From NCBI GenBank assembly GCA_002746975.1, contig NVXE01000007.1, forward strand, positions 56,615 through 120,614: a stretch of DNA of 64,000 nucleotides. The letters are read 5' to 3'. The position numbers were made by a program, and so were the translations under genes. The stretch is from Bacteroidota bacterium. Lineage in GTDB: Bacteria; Bacteroidota; Bacteroidia; Flavobacteriales_D; Sanyastnellaceae. A model generated the notes under the pieces. That model saw nothing but the letters and a program-made list of their open reading frames with translations, was not told the DNA's origin and did not search any database. Below, piece after piece: positions 56,641 through 64,000 of the stretch (positions are counted from its first letter, which is position 1; the number at the start of each line of letters is the position of its first letter).

Positions 56641-58839
56641 ATGAATATTTTTCGAACCACCGTACTTTTCTTTGCTGTATTTGTTTCAGCAAATCTTTTA
56701 GCCCAAACTGATATACAAGATGCTAGATCTAACTATAATGTTGGAGACGTTGTAACGATTACGGGAATTATAACAAGTGGAGCTGATTTAGGCTCAGTCC
56801 GCTACATTCAAGATTTGACTGCAGGTATAGCTCTTTATCCAGGTGGTGATTGGACAGACTGGGCTACTGAACCAAATCCTGGAGATGAGGTCACGATAAC
56901 AGGTGAAATATCTGAGTATAATGGTCTCTTAGAAGTGGGGCCTAACCTAACTCAGGTAGATATTTTGAGTTCAGGAAACGCACTTCCAGAGGCTCAGATT
57001 GTTACTCCTAGCCAGCTAGACGAATCTCTTGAAGGAGAGATTGTAGTTATTCAAGGAACTACCTTCGATGCTGGAGGCCAAACCATAGAAAGCAATTCAA
57101 CTTACACTTTCGCTTCAGCAGGAGAAGAGGGGATTATCTATGTTAGATCATCTAATTCATTAGTAGGCACGATATTGAACGGTTGTGAAATGAACCTAAT
57201 GGGAATTGTTTCTCAATTTTCTTTCGATGGATATGGTGGTTATCAGCTTTTACCTAGGGGGGCTTCTGATATGCAATCCACTTCTGGTATATGTCTTTCA
57301 TCCGAGGTAGAGCAGTTAAATATTACAAATAATTCGTTTGATTTGACTTGGTCTACTGATGTGGAAGGGTCTAGTTCTGTAGAATGGGGTTTAACCCCCG
57401 ATTTAGGTTCAACTAATTCAGATCCTGCTATGACTACATCTCATACACTATCACTTTTGGAATTACAACCAGGTACACTTTACTATGCTAGAGTAGTATC
57501 AATTAATGTAGATGGAGAAACTGTAATTTCTCCAACACGAGTTTACGCAACAGTTTCGGAATCTTCAGGTAATATTCATGTATACTTTACCGGCTCAGTA
57601 GATACCTCTGTTGCTATTGATGAGTATGCAATGTCGCTAGGAACGAATACTAACGACACAATTGCTGCCTGGATTACTTCAGCTCAGCATACATTAGATG
57701 TTGCAGTTTACAACACGAATAACGTCGCTATTGAGAATGCTCTCAACACTGCAGCGGCAAATGGAGTTCAAATTCGCTACATAGCTGAAGGTTCAAATGC
57801 AAATTTTGGGATAAATAACTTTGATAGTTCTATAGCGGTTCATTACCGCACTGATGGTGAAGGTAGTGGGATGCATAATAAGTTTTTCATAGGTGATGCA
57901 GATTACCCAGAGACAGCATTCGTTTTGACAGGCTCTACGAACATGACTACTGCAAATTTGAATACAGATAAAAACAATGTTATAGTTTTCCAAGACCAAA
58001 GCCTCGCTCGTGGATATCGTCTAGAGTTCAATGAAATGTGGGGAAGTGACGGTATGGTGCCGGATGCAACTGCTTCTAAGTTTGGTCCAGATAAAACGGT
58101 CAATACTCCACTAAAATATATTGTAGGGGGGGCAGAAGTAGAGGTGTATTTTTCTCCATCCGATGGTACTACTTCAGGGATTCGTAAAACTATTGAAACC
58201 ATGGATTATGACATGGCTTTCGCTTTGCTTTCTTTTACTCGGGATGATCTTGCAGCTGCAATTATTGAAGGGGCTAGTTTTTTCGTAACTCCTCAAGGAG
58301 CGATAGAAGAAGTGGGGGGGACAGGAGCTGAGTACGAGACTTTATTAGATGCTGGGATTGACGTTCATTCTCATCAAGGTATATCGGGTCAGCTTCATCA
58401 TAAATATGCAGTTATTGATTATAGCGAACCTTTGTCTGATCCGACTGTTATAACTGGATCTCATAACTGGTCTTCAACAGCGGAAAATATTAATGACGAG
58501 AATACAGTAATAGTTCATGATGCACGTGTAGCTAATCTATTCTATCAGGAATTTAGAGGGCTACTAATATCTATGGGAGTAATTGTCTCCATTGAAGATT
58601 TAGATGGAAATAATGTTATTTCTGCCTTCCCTAACCCTACTTCATCTGAGTTATTTGTTGAGGTAACTCAATCTCAAGTAGGATCCGAGTTTACACTACG
58701 AGACATTAGCGGTCGTGAAGTATATCGTTTTGTAGCATCTTTGGGAATAAACACACTTGATCTAAGTACGATGGAAAGTGGAGTGTACATACTGAGTACT
58801 TCTGGTATATCCAGTTCTTTAAGGGTTATTGTTAGATAA
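56641..58839 (+). CDS. Secreted phospholipase D-superfamily protein with OB-like and FN3 domains and T9SS sorting domain
   Basis: A 732-residue protein: signal peptide (FVSANLLAQ, about residue 22), a DUF5689-like OB domain (about 25-220, NVGDVVTITGIITSGADLG), a fibronectin type III domain (about 225-310), and two PLD half-sites. HKD motif one is MHNKFFIGDADYPE followed by LTGSTNMT; motif two is LHHKYAVIDYSEP with TGSHNWSSTAEN. It ends with a T9SS sorting domain (AFPNPTSSELFVEV to SLRVIVR). Two HKD motifs fit a nuclease or phospholipase. Neighbours suggest extracellular scavenging of DNA, nucleotides or phospholipid. Confidence 0.9.
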   Translation: MNIFRTTVLFFAVFVSANLLAQTDIQDARSNYNVGDVVTITGIITSGADLGSVRYIQDLTAGIALYPGGDWTDWATEPNPGDEVTITGEISEYNGLLEVGPNLTQVDILSSGNALPEAQIVTPSQLDESLEGEIVVIQGTTFDAGGQTIESNSTYTFASAGEEGIIYVRSSNSLVGTILNGCEMNLMGIVSQFSFDGYGGYQLLPRGASDMQSTSGICLSSEVEQLNITNNSFDLTWSTDVEGSSSVEWGLTPDLGSTNSDPAMTTSHTLSLLELQPGTLYYARVVSINVDGETVISPTRVYATVSESSGNIHVYFTGSVDTSVAIDEYAMSLGTNTNDTIAAWITSAQHTLDVAVYNTNNVAIENALNTAAANGVQIRYIAEGSNANFGINNFDSSIAVHYRTDGEGSGMHNKFFIGDADYPETAFVLTGSTNMTTANLNTDKNNVIVFQDQSLARGYRLEFNEMWGSDGMVPDATASKFGPDKTVNTPLKYIVGGAEVEVYFSPSDGTTSGIRKTIETMDYDMAFALLSFTRDDLAAAIIEGASFFVTPQGAIEEVGGTGAEYETLLDAGIDVHSHQGISGQLHHKYAVIDYSEPLSDPTVITGSHNWSSTAENINDENTVIVHDARVANLFYQEFRGLLISMGVIVSIEDLDGNNVISAFPNPTSSELFVEVTQSQVGSEFTLRDISGREVYRFVASLGINTLDLSTMESGVYILSTSGISSSLRVIVR

Positions 58840-58862
58840 AAAGTCAGTATCTTTTCCAGACA

Positions 58863-59597
58863 ATGGATAACGACTTAGAAAAAGCTCAAGATTTTAATAG
58901 CTACACCTCGGCTCAACATTCTACGTGGAATTTTCTTTACGAAAGACAGAAAGCTAACTTACAGGGGAAGGCGAGTCGTTTGAACCTAAGGACTCTTGAT
59001 GAAATGTCGAGCTCACTTACGAGCAAGACTATTCCTAATGTAGCAGATATGGTAAATCAACTTTCTGATAAAACAGGTTGGTCTTTAGAGATAGTGCCTG
59101 GTTTGATTCCTCCATCTGATTTTTTCCGACTATTATCTCAAAAAAAGTTCTGTACTTCAACGTGGGTTAGAAGACAAGACCAAGTAGATTATATCGAAGA
59201 GCCAGATATGTTCCACGATACTTTTGGGCATGTCCCTCCATTAATGGATTGCGATTTTGCAAGCTTTATGCACAGGTTTGGAGAGGTAGGAGCTGCTTTG
59301 TCAGCAGATGGAAGAGATCATCAAGTCACGATGTTGCAAAGACTGTATTGGTTTTTTGTCGAATTTGGCTTCATTAGGGAAGAAGGTGAGGCAAAACTAT
59401 TTGGAGCTGGAATCATGTCTTCTTTCGGTGAGACAAAACACGCGTGGGATCTTCGAGATAACCTAAAAGTTTTCGATTTAGAAGAAGTTATGGCTACTCC
59501 TTTTAGAACAGATGTTATACAAGATTTTTATTTTATTCTTAACGACATTCCTCAGCTAGAACAAGATCTTAATTCCTGGTTCGAAAAAACGTATTAA
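58863..59597 (+). CDS. phhA: Phenylalanine 4-monooxygenase
   Basis: A 244-residue pterin-dependent aromatic amino acid hydroxylase (Phe to Tyr). The iron ligands are His118 and His123 in PDMFHDTFGHVPPLMD and Glu167 in LYWFFVEFGF; WVRRQDQVDYIEEPD and SSFGETKHAW are further family blocks. No regulatory ACT domain is present, as usual for bacteria. Lies 24 bases after the PLD-like gene. The pterin recycling genes are not in the window. Confidence 0.96.
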   Translation: MDNDLEKAQDFNSYTSAQHSTWNFLYERQKANLQGKASRLNLRTLDEMSSSLTSKTIPNVADMVNQLSDKTGWSLEIVPGLIPPSDFFRLLSQKKFCTSTWVRRQDQVDYIEEPDMFHDTFGHVPPLMDCDFASFMHRFGEVGAALSADGRDHQVTMLQRLYWFFVEFGFIREEGEAKLFGAGIMSSFGETKHAWDLRDNLKVFDLEEVMATPFRTDVIQDFYFILNDIPQLEQDLNSWFEKTY

Positions 59598-59622
59598 CAA
59601 TATTTTCACTTAGCACTTACAT

Positions 59623-60348
59623 ATGATATTTGAAATTTGTGCTAGTACCCCTATTGATGTTGCTGTGGCGAAAGAAGTCGGTGCAAACAGGGTTGAGCTG
59701 TGTAGCCATTGGGAATGTGGGGGGCTTACACCTTCACCAGCTTCGATTCGTGCTAGTGTGAATATTGGAATACCCATAAGAGCTCTGGTTAGACCTAGAG
59801 CAGGAGACTTTTGTTATAATGCTTCCGAACAACAACTAATTTTAGCGGAAGCTCTAGATTGTTTGGATGCTGGTGCAGAAATGGTAGTTCTAGGAGGGTT
59901 AAATGAGGGAGGCGAAATAGACGAGGCTTTGATGGAAATTATTTGCTCTAAAATTCCTTCAGACCTCATTGTTTTTCACCGAGCATTAGATTTGTCATTA
60001 GATCCAATGGAAAGTATGTCTGTCTTACAAAATTTCGGTATTTATTCAGTCCTGTCGAGTGGAGCAGCGCCGGCAGCTGGCTTAGGCTTGGGGTTAATTA
60101 AACAATTGAGTGATGCTGGGATGAAAGTCATTGCTGGAGGAGGGGTCAGGCCAGAAGATGTTTGTTCATTAGGGGAGTCAGGCGTAGAAGCTATTCACGC
60201 ATCGTGTAGACTGAAGTCGACATCTGAGTTGAAGGTTCAAGGAGGTGAGGAATTATTCGATTTGAGTACTTTCCCAGTAGATATTGAGAAGGCGATGGTT
60301 TTATCTGAGGCGATTGAGAATTGGATTGAATTTGAAGATGATGAATAG
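59623..60348 (+). CDS. cutC: CutC family protein
   Basis: A 241-residue TIM-barrel of the CutC family: MIFEICASTPIDVAVAKEVGANRVELCSHWECGGLTPSPASI and IPIRALVRPRAGDFCYNASEQQLI are diagnostic, then VFHRALDLSLDP and VLSSGAAPAAGLGLGLIKQL. It was once linked to copper tolerance, but its true enzymatic role is unclear. The 3' end overlaps the start of the hexosaminidase gene. Confidence 0.93.
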   Translation: MIFEICASTPIDVAVAKEVGANRVELCSHWECGGLTPSPASIRASVNIGIPIRALVRPRAGDFCYNASEQQLILAEALDCLDAGAEMVVLGGLNEGGEIDEALMEIICSKIPSDLIVFHRALDLSLDPMESMSVLQNFGIYSVLSSGAAPAAGLGLGLIKQLSDAGMKVIAGGGVRPEDVCSLGESGVEAIHASCRLKSTSELKVQGGEELFDLSTFPVDIEKAMVLSEAIENWIEFEDDE

Positions 60349-62656
60349 AGGTATTTTACGTTTACTCTTATTTGTTTCGGTTATTATCATTGCGAACTCT
60401 TGTAATCAAATAAGCCCACATAGAATTCCCAAGGGCTCAATAGACAACATCACTCCTTATCCAACTTCCATTCACGAAATAAAAAAGGACTCGTCAATGG
60501 TCGAGTTTTTTTCGGGAAAAAAATTACGTATTGAGGGCTTGTCAAATTTGGGCGTGTCTGAGGAAGTTGTAAAAGACTGGTTATTGAAGTCTGGTGTAGA
60601 GCTTGAAGAGGATTTTGGGACAAACCCGAATTTGGTATTCATAAAGAAAGATTATGTAAGAAGTTCGCAGGAAATCAGTAGTGAGGATTATGAGTTAATT
60701 GTCCAAAATGATGTTATTATAATATCTGCATATACTGAAGCGGGGCTGTTTTACGGATTTACCACACTTAGGCTAATGATGCCTAGGGAGTGTGAATACG
60801 GGGGCTGTTCGAATGGTTTTTTTCTACCAGAAGTCGTCATTCAGGATGGACCCGCGTTTAGTCATAGGGGACTTCTTTTGGACTGCTGTCGTCATTTCAT
60901 GAAACCGGAGTTCGTTATGAAAATGATAGACAATTTGGCTTTGCACAAGATGAATGTACTTCACTGGCATCTGACAGAAGATCAGGGTTGGAGGATAGCT
61001 ATAGATGCATTTCCCAAGTTGACGAATGTAGGTGCATGGCGTACAGAACTAGACGGGACTATACACGGAGGGTTTTATTCAAAAGACCAAATACGTCAGA
61101 TTATTCAATATGCACAAGCCCGCAATGTTGAAATAATTCCAGAAATAGAACTTCCCGGACATAGTAGGGCTGCATTATCTGCATATCCATATTTAGGATG
61201 TACTGGAGACACTTTGAATGTTGCAAATAGATGGGGAGTTTTTAAGGATATATACTGTGCAGGGAACGACAGTACACTCGCGTTTTTGGAGACTGTATTC
61301 AGTGAAGTTTGTGAGCTTTTTCCGTCCAAGAGGATTCATATAGGAGGAGATGAAGCTCCTAAAGTACGTTGGCGTAATTGTGATAAATGTACTAAAAGAA
61401 TAAAAGAGGAGGGGCTTAAGGATGAGCACGAACTTCAAACATGGTTTATTGAAAGAATAGCACAATTTTTAAAAACAAAAGGAAAGACCATTATAGGATG
61501 GGATGAGATTTTAGAGGGTGGACTGCCAAAAGGAGCTGTGGTTCAAAGTTGGCGTGGAATGGATGGTGCAATCGAGGCTGTTAAGATTGGAACCGATGTT
61601 ATCGTTTCTCCAACAAGTCATTGCTATTTGGATTATCCTTTGTCATTGATAGATTTAGAAAAAGTTTATAGCTTTAACCCCATACCGGAGCAAGCTTTGT
61701 TAAGTCCAGGCAAAATTATAGGAGGAGAGTGTAATATGTGGACGGAACACACGCCTCAAGAGATGGTAGAATCAAAGGTTTTTCCAAGAGCAATTGCTTT
61801 AGCAGAGGTTCTTTGGACTGGTCCTGATTTTACGAGTAAAAATGGTGCTTACTCTAGATTTACCGATAGGTTATCATCACATCTAGAACGACTTTCTCTA
61901 TTAGGAATAGATTATGGAATGGAGTCAGTCCCAGTACACCTTTCTCTTGGAGTTAGTGACGAAAATCTCTACGCAACTCTGGTACCTGAAGGAGATTATA
62001 TTAGGGGATATACCCATTTCTATGAAGGTAATACGACCTTAAACACACATAACGATAGCGTTCCCTTAGGTAAATCGTTATTAATTGATGGAGGAGGAGT
62101 GTTAAGTGCCTCAATCATTTACAGAGGCCGATATCTACCAAACCCCGAACTATTTTATTTAGATGGTCATAGAGGAGTTTTTCACCCAGTTGCTTTAGGA
62201 TTTGTACCTAGCCCAAACTACTCTGGAGGAGGAGATAATGCATTGGCTGATGGGAGGTTGGGTTCACTAGATTTTCACGATGGCGCGTGGCAAGCAGTCC
62301 AAAGTGATGATATAACGGTTATTATAGATTTAGAAAAGGTGGTAGAAATAGATTCTCTCTTCTCGCACTTTTATCGATATCAGGACGCATGGATTTTCAC
62401 TCCTCGTAGAGTAGCGTTTTCAACTTCTTTAGATGGGAATGAGTATAAAGTGATTTCAGAAATTAATCTGGAAGGGTTTGGTCTAAAAAATGACAATCAG
62501 GAAATAATTACAGTAAGTTCTGGACCACTAAAAGGAATTAAGGCTCAATTTGTGAAACTTACGGCTGAGAATATAGTTCTTTGTCCAGATTGGCACGCCG
62601 CATCATCTGAACCCTCATGGCTATTCTGTGATGAGTTTGTTGTGAGGGGAAAATGA
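60341..62656 (+). CDS. Beta-N-acetylhexosaminidase lipoprotein (GH20)
   Basis: Starts at ATG 60341 (MNRGILRLLLFVSVIIIANSC, lipobox Cys about residue 21), with ATG 60338 as an alternative; either overlaps cutC by 8-11 bases. The N-terminal GH20b domain (about 40-170) is followed by the GH20 barrel: HRGLLLDCCRHFM, LHWHLTEDQGWRIAIDAFP, the catalytic Asp-Glu pair in IHIGGDEAPKVRW near residue 335, and GWDEILEGGLPKGAVVQSW. The C-terminal part (about 620-772) looks like an F5/8-type sugar-binding domain. It removes terminal GlcNAc or GalNAc from glycans. Confidence 0.95.
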   Translation: MNRGILRLLLFVSVIIIANSCNQISPHRIPKGSIDNITPYPTSIHEIKKDSSMVEFFSGKKLRIEGLSNLGVSEEVVKDWLLKSGVELEEDFGTNPNLVFIKKDYVRSSQEISSEDYELIVQNDVIIISAYTEAGLFYGFTTLRLMMPRECEYGGCSNGFFLPEVVIQDGPAFSHRGLLLDCCRHFMKPEFVMKMIDNLALHKMNVLHWHLTEDQGWRIAIDAFPKLTNVGAWRTELDGTIHGGFYSKDQIRQIIQYAQARNVEIIPEIELPGHSRAALSAYPYLGCTGDTLNVANRWGVFKDIYCAGNDSTLAFLETVFSEVCELFPSKRIHIGGDEAPKVRWRNCDKCTKRIKEEGLKDEHELQTWFIERIAQFLKTKGKTIIGWDEILEGGLPKGAVVQSWRGMDGAIEAVKIGTDVIVSPTSHCYLDYPLSLIDLEKVYSFNPIPEQALLSPGKIIGGECNMWTEHTPQEMVESKVFPRAIALAEVLWTGPDFTSKNGAYSRFTDRLSSHLERLSLLGIDYGMESVPVHLSLGVSDENLYATLVPEGDYIRGYTHFYEGNTTLNTHNDSVPLGKSLLIDGGGVLSASIIYRGRYLPNPELFYLDGHRGVFHPVALGFVPSPNYSGGGDNALADGRLGSLDFHDGAWQAVQSDDITVIIDLEKVVEIDSLFSHFYRYQDAWIFTPRRVAFSTSLDGNEYKVISEINLEGFGLKNDNQEIITVSSGPLKGIKAQFVKLTAENIVLCPDWHAASSEPSWLFCDEFVVRGK

Positions 62657-62659
62657 TGA

Positions 62660-64000
62660 TTATAAGACTGACGAAAGGCTTCTTGATGTGACGAAAAGCT
62701 GTGTTTTGACGTTATGAATCTTAGGGCTTGAAGAAAATTCAGGTGCCCACGTTGAGAGCTTGAAAGGGGTAAACTTTATAAACCGCTTTTCTCCAGGAAG
62801 TAAATCGAATCCATTATCGTCGAAATTACCTGAGATATTAGCCTCTAATTGAACACTTTTCGCGAAAACATCTGATTCTATTTTTAGTAACACGCTACCA
62901 TCATCTTGAACACTAAGCTTTTCGATAGATATTTTCGCATCAAGTAACTTAATGTCTTTAGGCTCTACAGCCCAAACAACTGCGTTAGCTTTCATCTCAC
63001 AATTAGATATTTCTAAACATGCGCTGTCCGACCACGACAATTGCACAAAAGTTTTTGAGAGGTCAGTTTTTTTGCTTATGATATCATCAAGAATAAGCCA
63101 GTTAGGTATTCCAGGTTTTAAATTAAATGTGTGATTACTAATTGAAAGCACTTCGCCATCTAACCCTACCAACGAAACTCGTAAATAACCTGAGATTAAT
63201 TCAGGAAAGCTAGGATTTGGGTTAGCCACAAGTCCCACCTTTAACTTCGAATCTCGCCCCAAAACATCCCACTTTCCGTACAATAATATTGGCGCGAATG
63301 CTTCTTTTAGTGCATGGTGTAAGAGTTTCCACTTTCCATGAGAATCTATAGAAGACCATGAGGCTATGGGTAGGCAATCATTTAACTGCCAAACAAGAGA
63401 CCCCGAACAATGCTCTTGATTAAGCCTTGCCGCTCTAACTCCGTCAGAAATTCCTTTCGCCTGTATTAACTGAGATAAATACGTCCAATCATCGAACGAC
63501 AGTTCTTCTATATCATCTCCATAAGGTTTAGCTAAATACGAATTAATAATATCAAACCCTCTCGATTGCTTTTCGTGTGATATAAGTTCGTGTGAACTTC
63601 TATCAGACGAATTTAATATCGTTTCGTAGTTCACGACAGTTTCAAACGTCGATTTCTCAGGAAAGCTTTGAAATCCAAACTCACTCATAAATCTCGGAAC
63701 CCGAGTCCACAAACTATCGAAGGAGTATCCATCATGCCAAATCCCCCAGTCATGTGCATCCCCACGGTTCACGAAATCGTTGTCTCCTCTACCTAACATA
63801 GGAGATGACGGCCAGTAAGGAGCATCGTCAATTTCTTCGACAATAGATGGTAAGACTTCATTAAATAAGAGGTTGTACGATTTTTCAACGTCTTTAACCT
63901 CGGCTTCGCTCAATCCAGTCTTCCAGCCCCATCTTTCCCAGCCTTCACTCACTTCATTATTGCCACACCACATTGCTAATGAAGGGTGGTGTCGAAGTCT
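62660..64000 (-). CDS. Beta-mannosidase, GH2 family (5' end outside the window)
   Basis: 446 residues of the C-terminal part are inside the window; the frame stays open to the edge (RLRHHPSLAMWCGNNEVSEG), so the gene continues upstream. The general acid/base Glu is in WCGNNE and the nucleophile Glu in RFMSEFGFQSFPE, exactly the GH2 mannosidase arrangement. GSLVWQLNDCLPIASWSSID and the terminal beta-sandwich domain follow. It converges with the GH20 gene only 3 bases away. Both could trim the Man-GlcNAc core of N-glycans or similar glycans. Confidence 0.94.
   Translation of the reverse strand, partial: RLRHHPSLAMWCGNNEVSEGWERWGWKTGLSEAEVKDVEKSYNLLFNEVLPSIVEEIDDAPYWPSSPMLGRGDNDFVNRGDAHDWGIWHDGYSFDSLWTRVPRFMSEFGFQSFPEKSTFETVVNYETILNSSDRSSHELISHEKQSRGFDIINSYLAKPYGDDIEELSFDDWTYLSQLIQAKGISDGVRAARLNQEHCSGSLVWQLNDCLPIASWSSIDSHGKWKLLHHALKEAFAPILLYGKWDVLGRDSKLKVGLVANPNPSFPELISGYLRVSLVGLDGEVLSISNHTFNLKPGIPNWLILDDIISKKTDLSKTFVQLSWSDSACLEISNCEMKANAVVWAVEPKDIKLLDAKISIEKLSVQDDGSVLLKIESDVFAKSVQLEANISGNFDDNGFDLLPGEKRFIKFTPFKLSTWAPEFSSSPKIHNVKTQLFVTSRSLSSVL

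Overview
The window comes from a Bacteroidota chromosome, most likely a marine Flavobacteriia/Cryomorphaceae-type lineage. The evidence is: several secreted proteins ending in type IX secretion (T9SS) C-terminal sorting domains, OmpP1/FadL and SusC-like TonB receptors, promoter elements of the Bacteroidota form TAnnTTTG, A+T-rich coding sequence, cysteine-free S14/L36 ribosomal proteins, an archaeal-type prolyl-tRNA synthetase, and the gene order rplQ-carA-eno. No phage, insertion sequence or CRISPR array is visible.

Layout. 1-14036 is the S10-spc-alpha ribosomal protein supercluster, from the 3' end of rplC to rplQ, with secY, map, infA, rpmJ and rpoA, all on the + strand. carA and eno follow behind their own promoter. 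16595-23725 is a minus-strand block: a giant HYR-repeat T9SS cargo protein, an rlmB-like rRNA methylase, a GWxTD lipoprotein and rmuC. 23833-29437 holds a 40-residue Cys-rich lipoprotein, osmC, an unknown exported protein, lipA and a VPS10/BNR propeller with a T9SS tail. 29549-32585 is a tightly overlapping minus-strand operon (lpxK - TlpA-like thioredoxin lipoprotein - lpxH) whose first start codon overlaps that of the divergent nif3-like gene. A CT398-type coiled-coil protein with a cysteine-free 'zinc ribbon', an OmpP1 porin, a low-complexity lipoprotein, proS and tRNA-Glu(UUC) come next.

38541-41525 is the most irregular stretch. proS ends in an unusually GC-rich segment, and tRNA-Glu is followed by a terminator nested in a large cruciform-like structured element without any credible ORF. 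After that come a 5'-truncated T9SS gene, two small lipoproteins and an AbiEii-type nucleotidyltransferase/antitoxin pair. 41597-44749 holds a PadR-PspC operon, a membrane protein and a methyltransferase. 45056-52679 holds a GH51-like glycosidase and a second BNR propeller, both ending in the same Cys-flanked dockerin-like module instead of a T9SS domain, and between them umuDC, an rluF-like gene and a YjbR/MmcQ gene.

52731-62656 is a long plus-strand run: lamin-tail T9SS protein, SusC-like TonB receptor, secreted two-HKD phospholipase D/nuclease-like protein (probably one uptake locus), phenylalanine hydroxylase, cutC and a GH20 hexosaminidase lipoprotein. It meets a convergent GH2 beta-mannosidase cut by the window end. 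The best candidates for something undescribed are the nested structured element after tRNA-Glu (38703-38885), the shared dockerin-like terminal module, and the lamin-tail/TonB/PLD locus.
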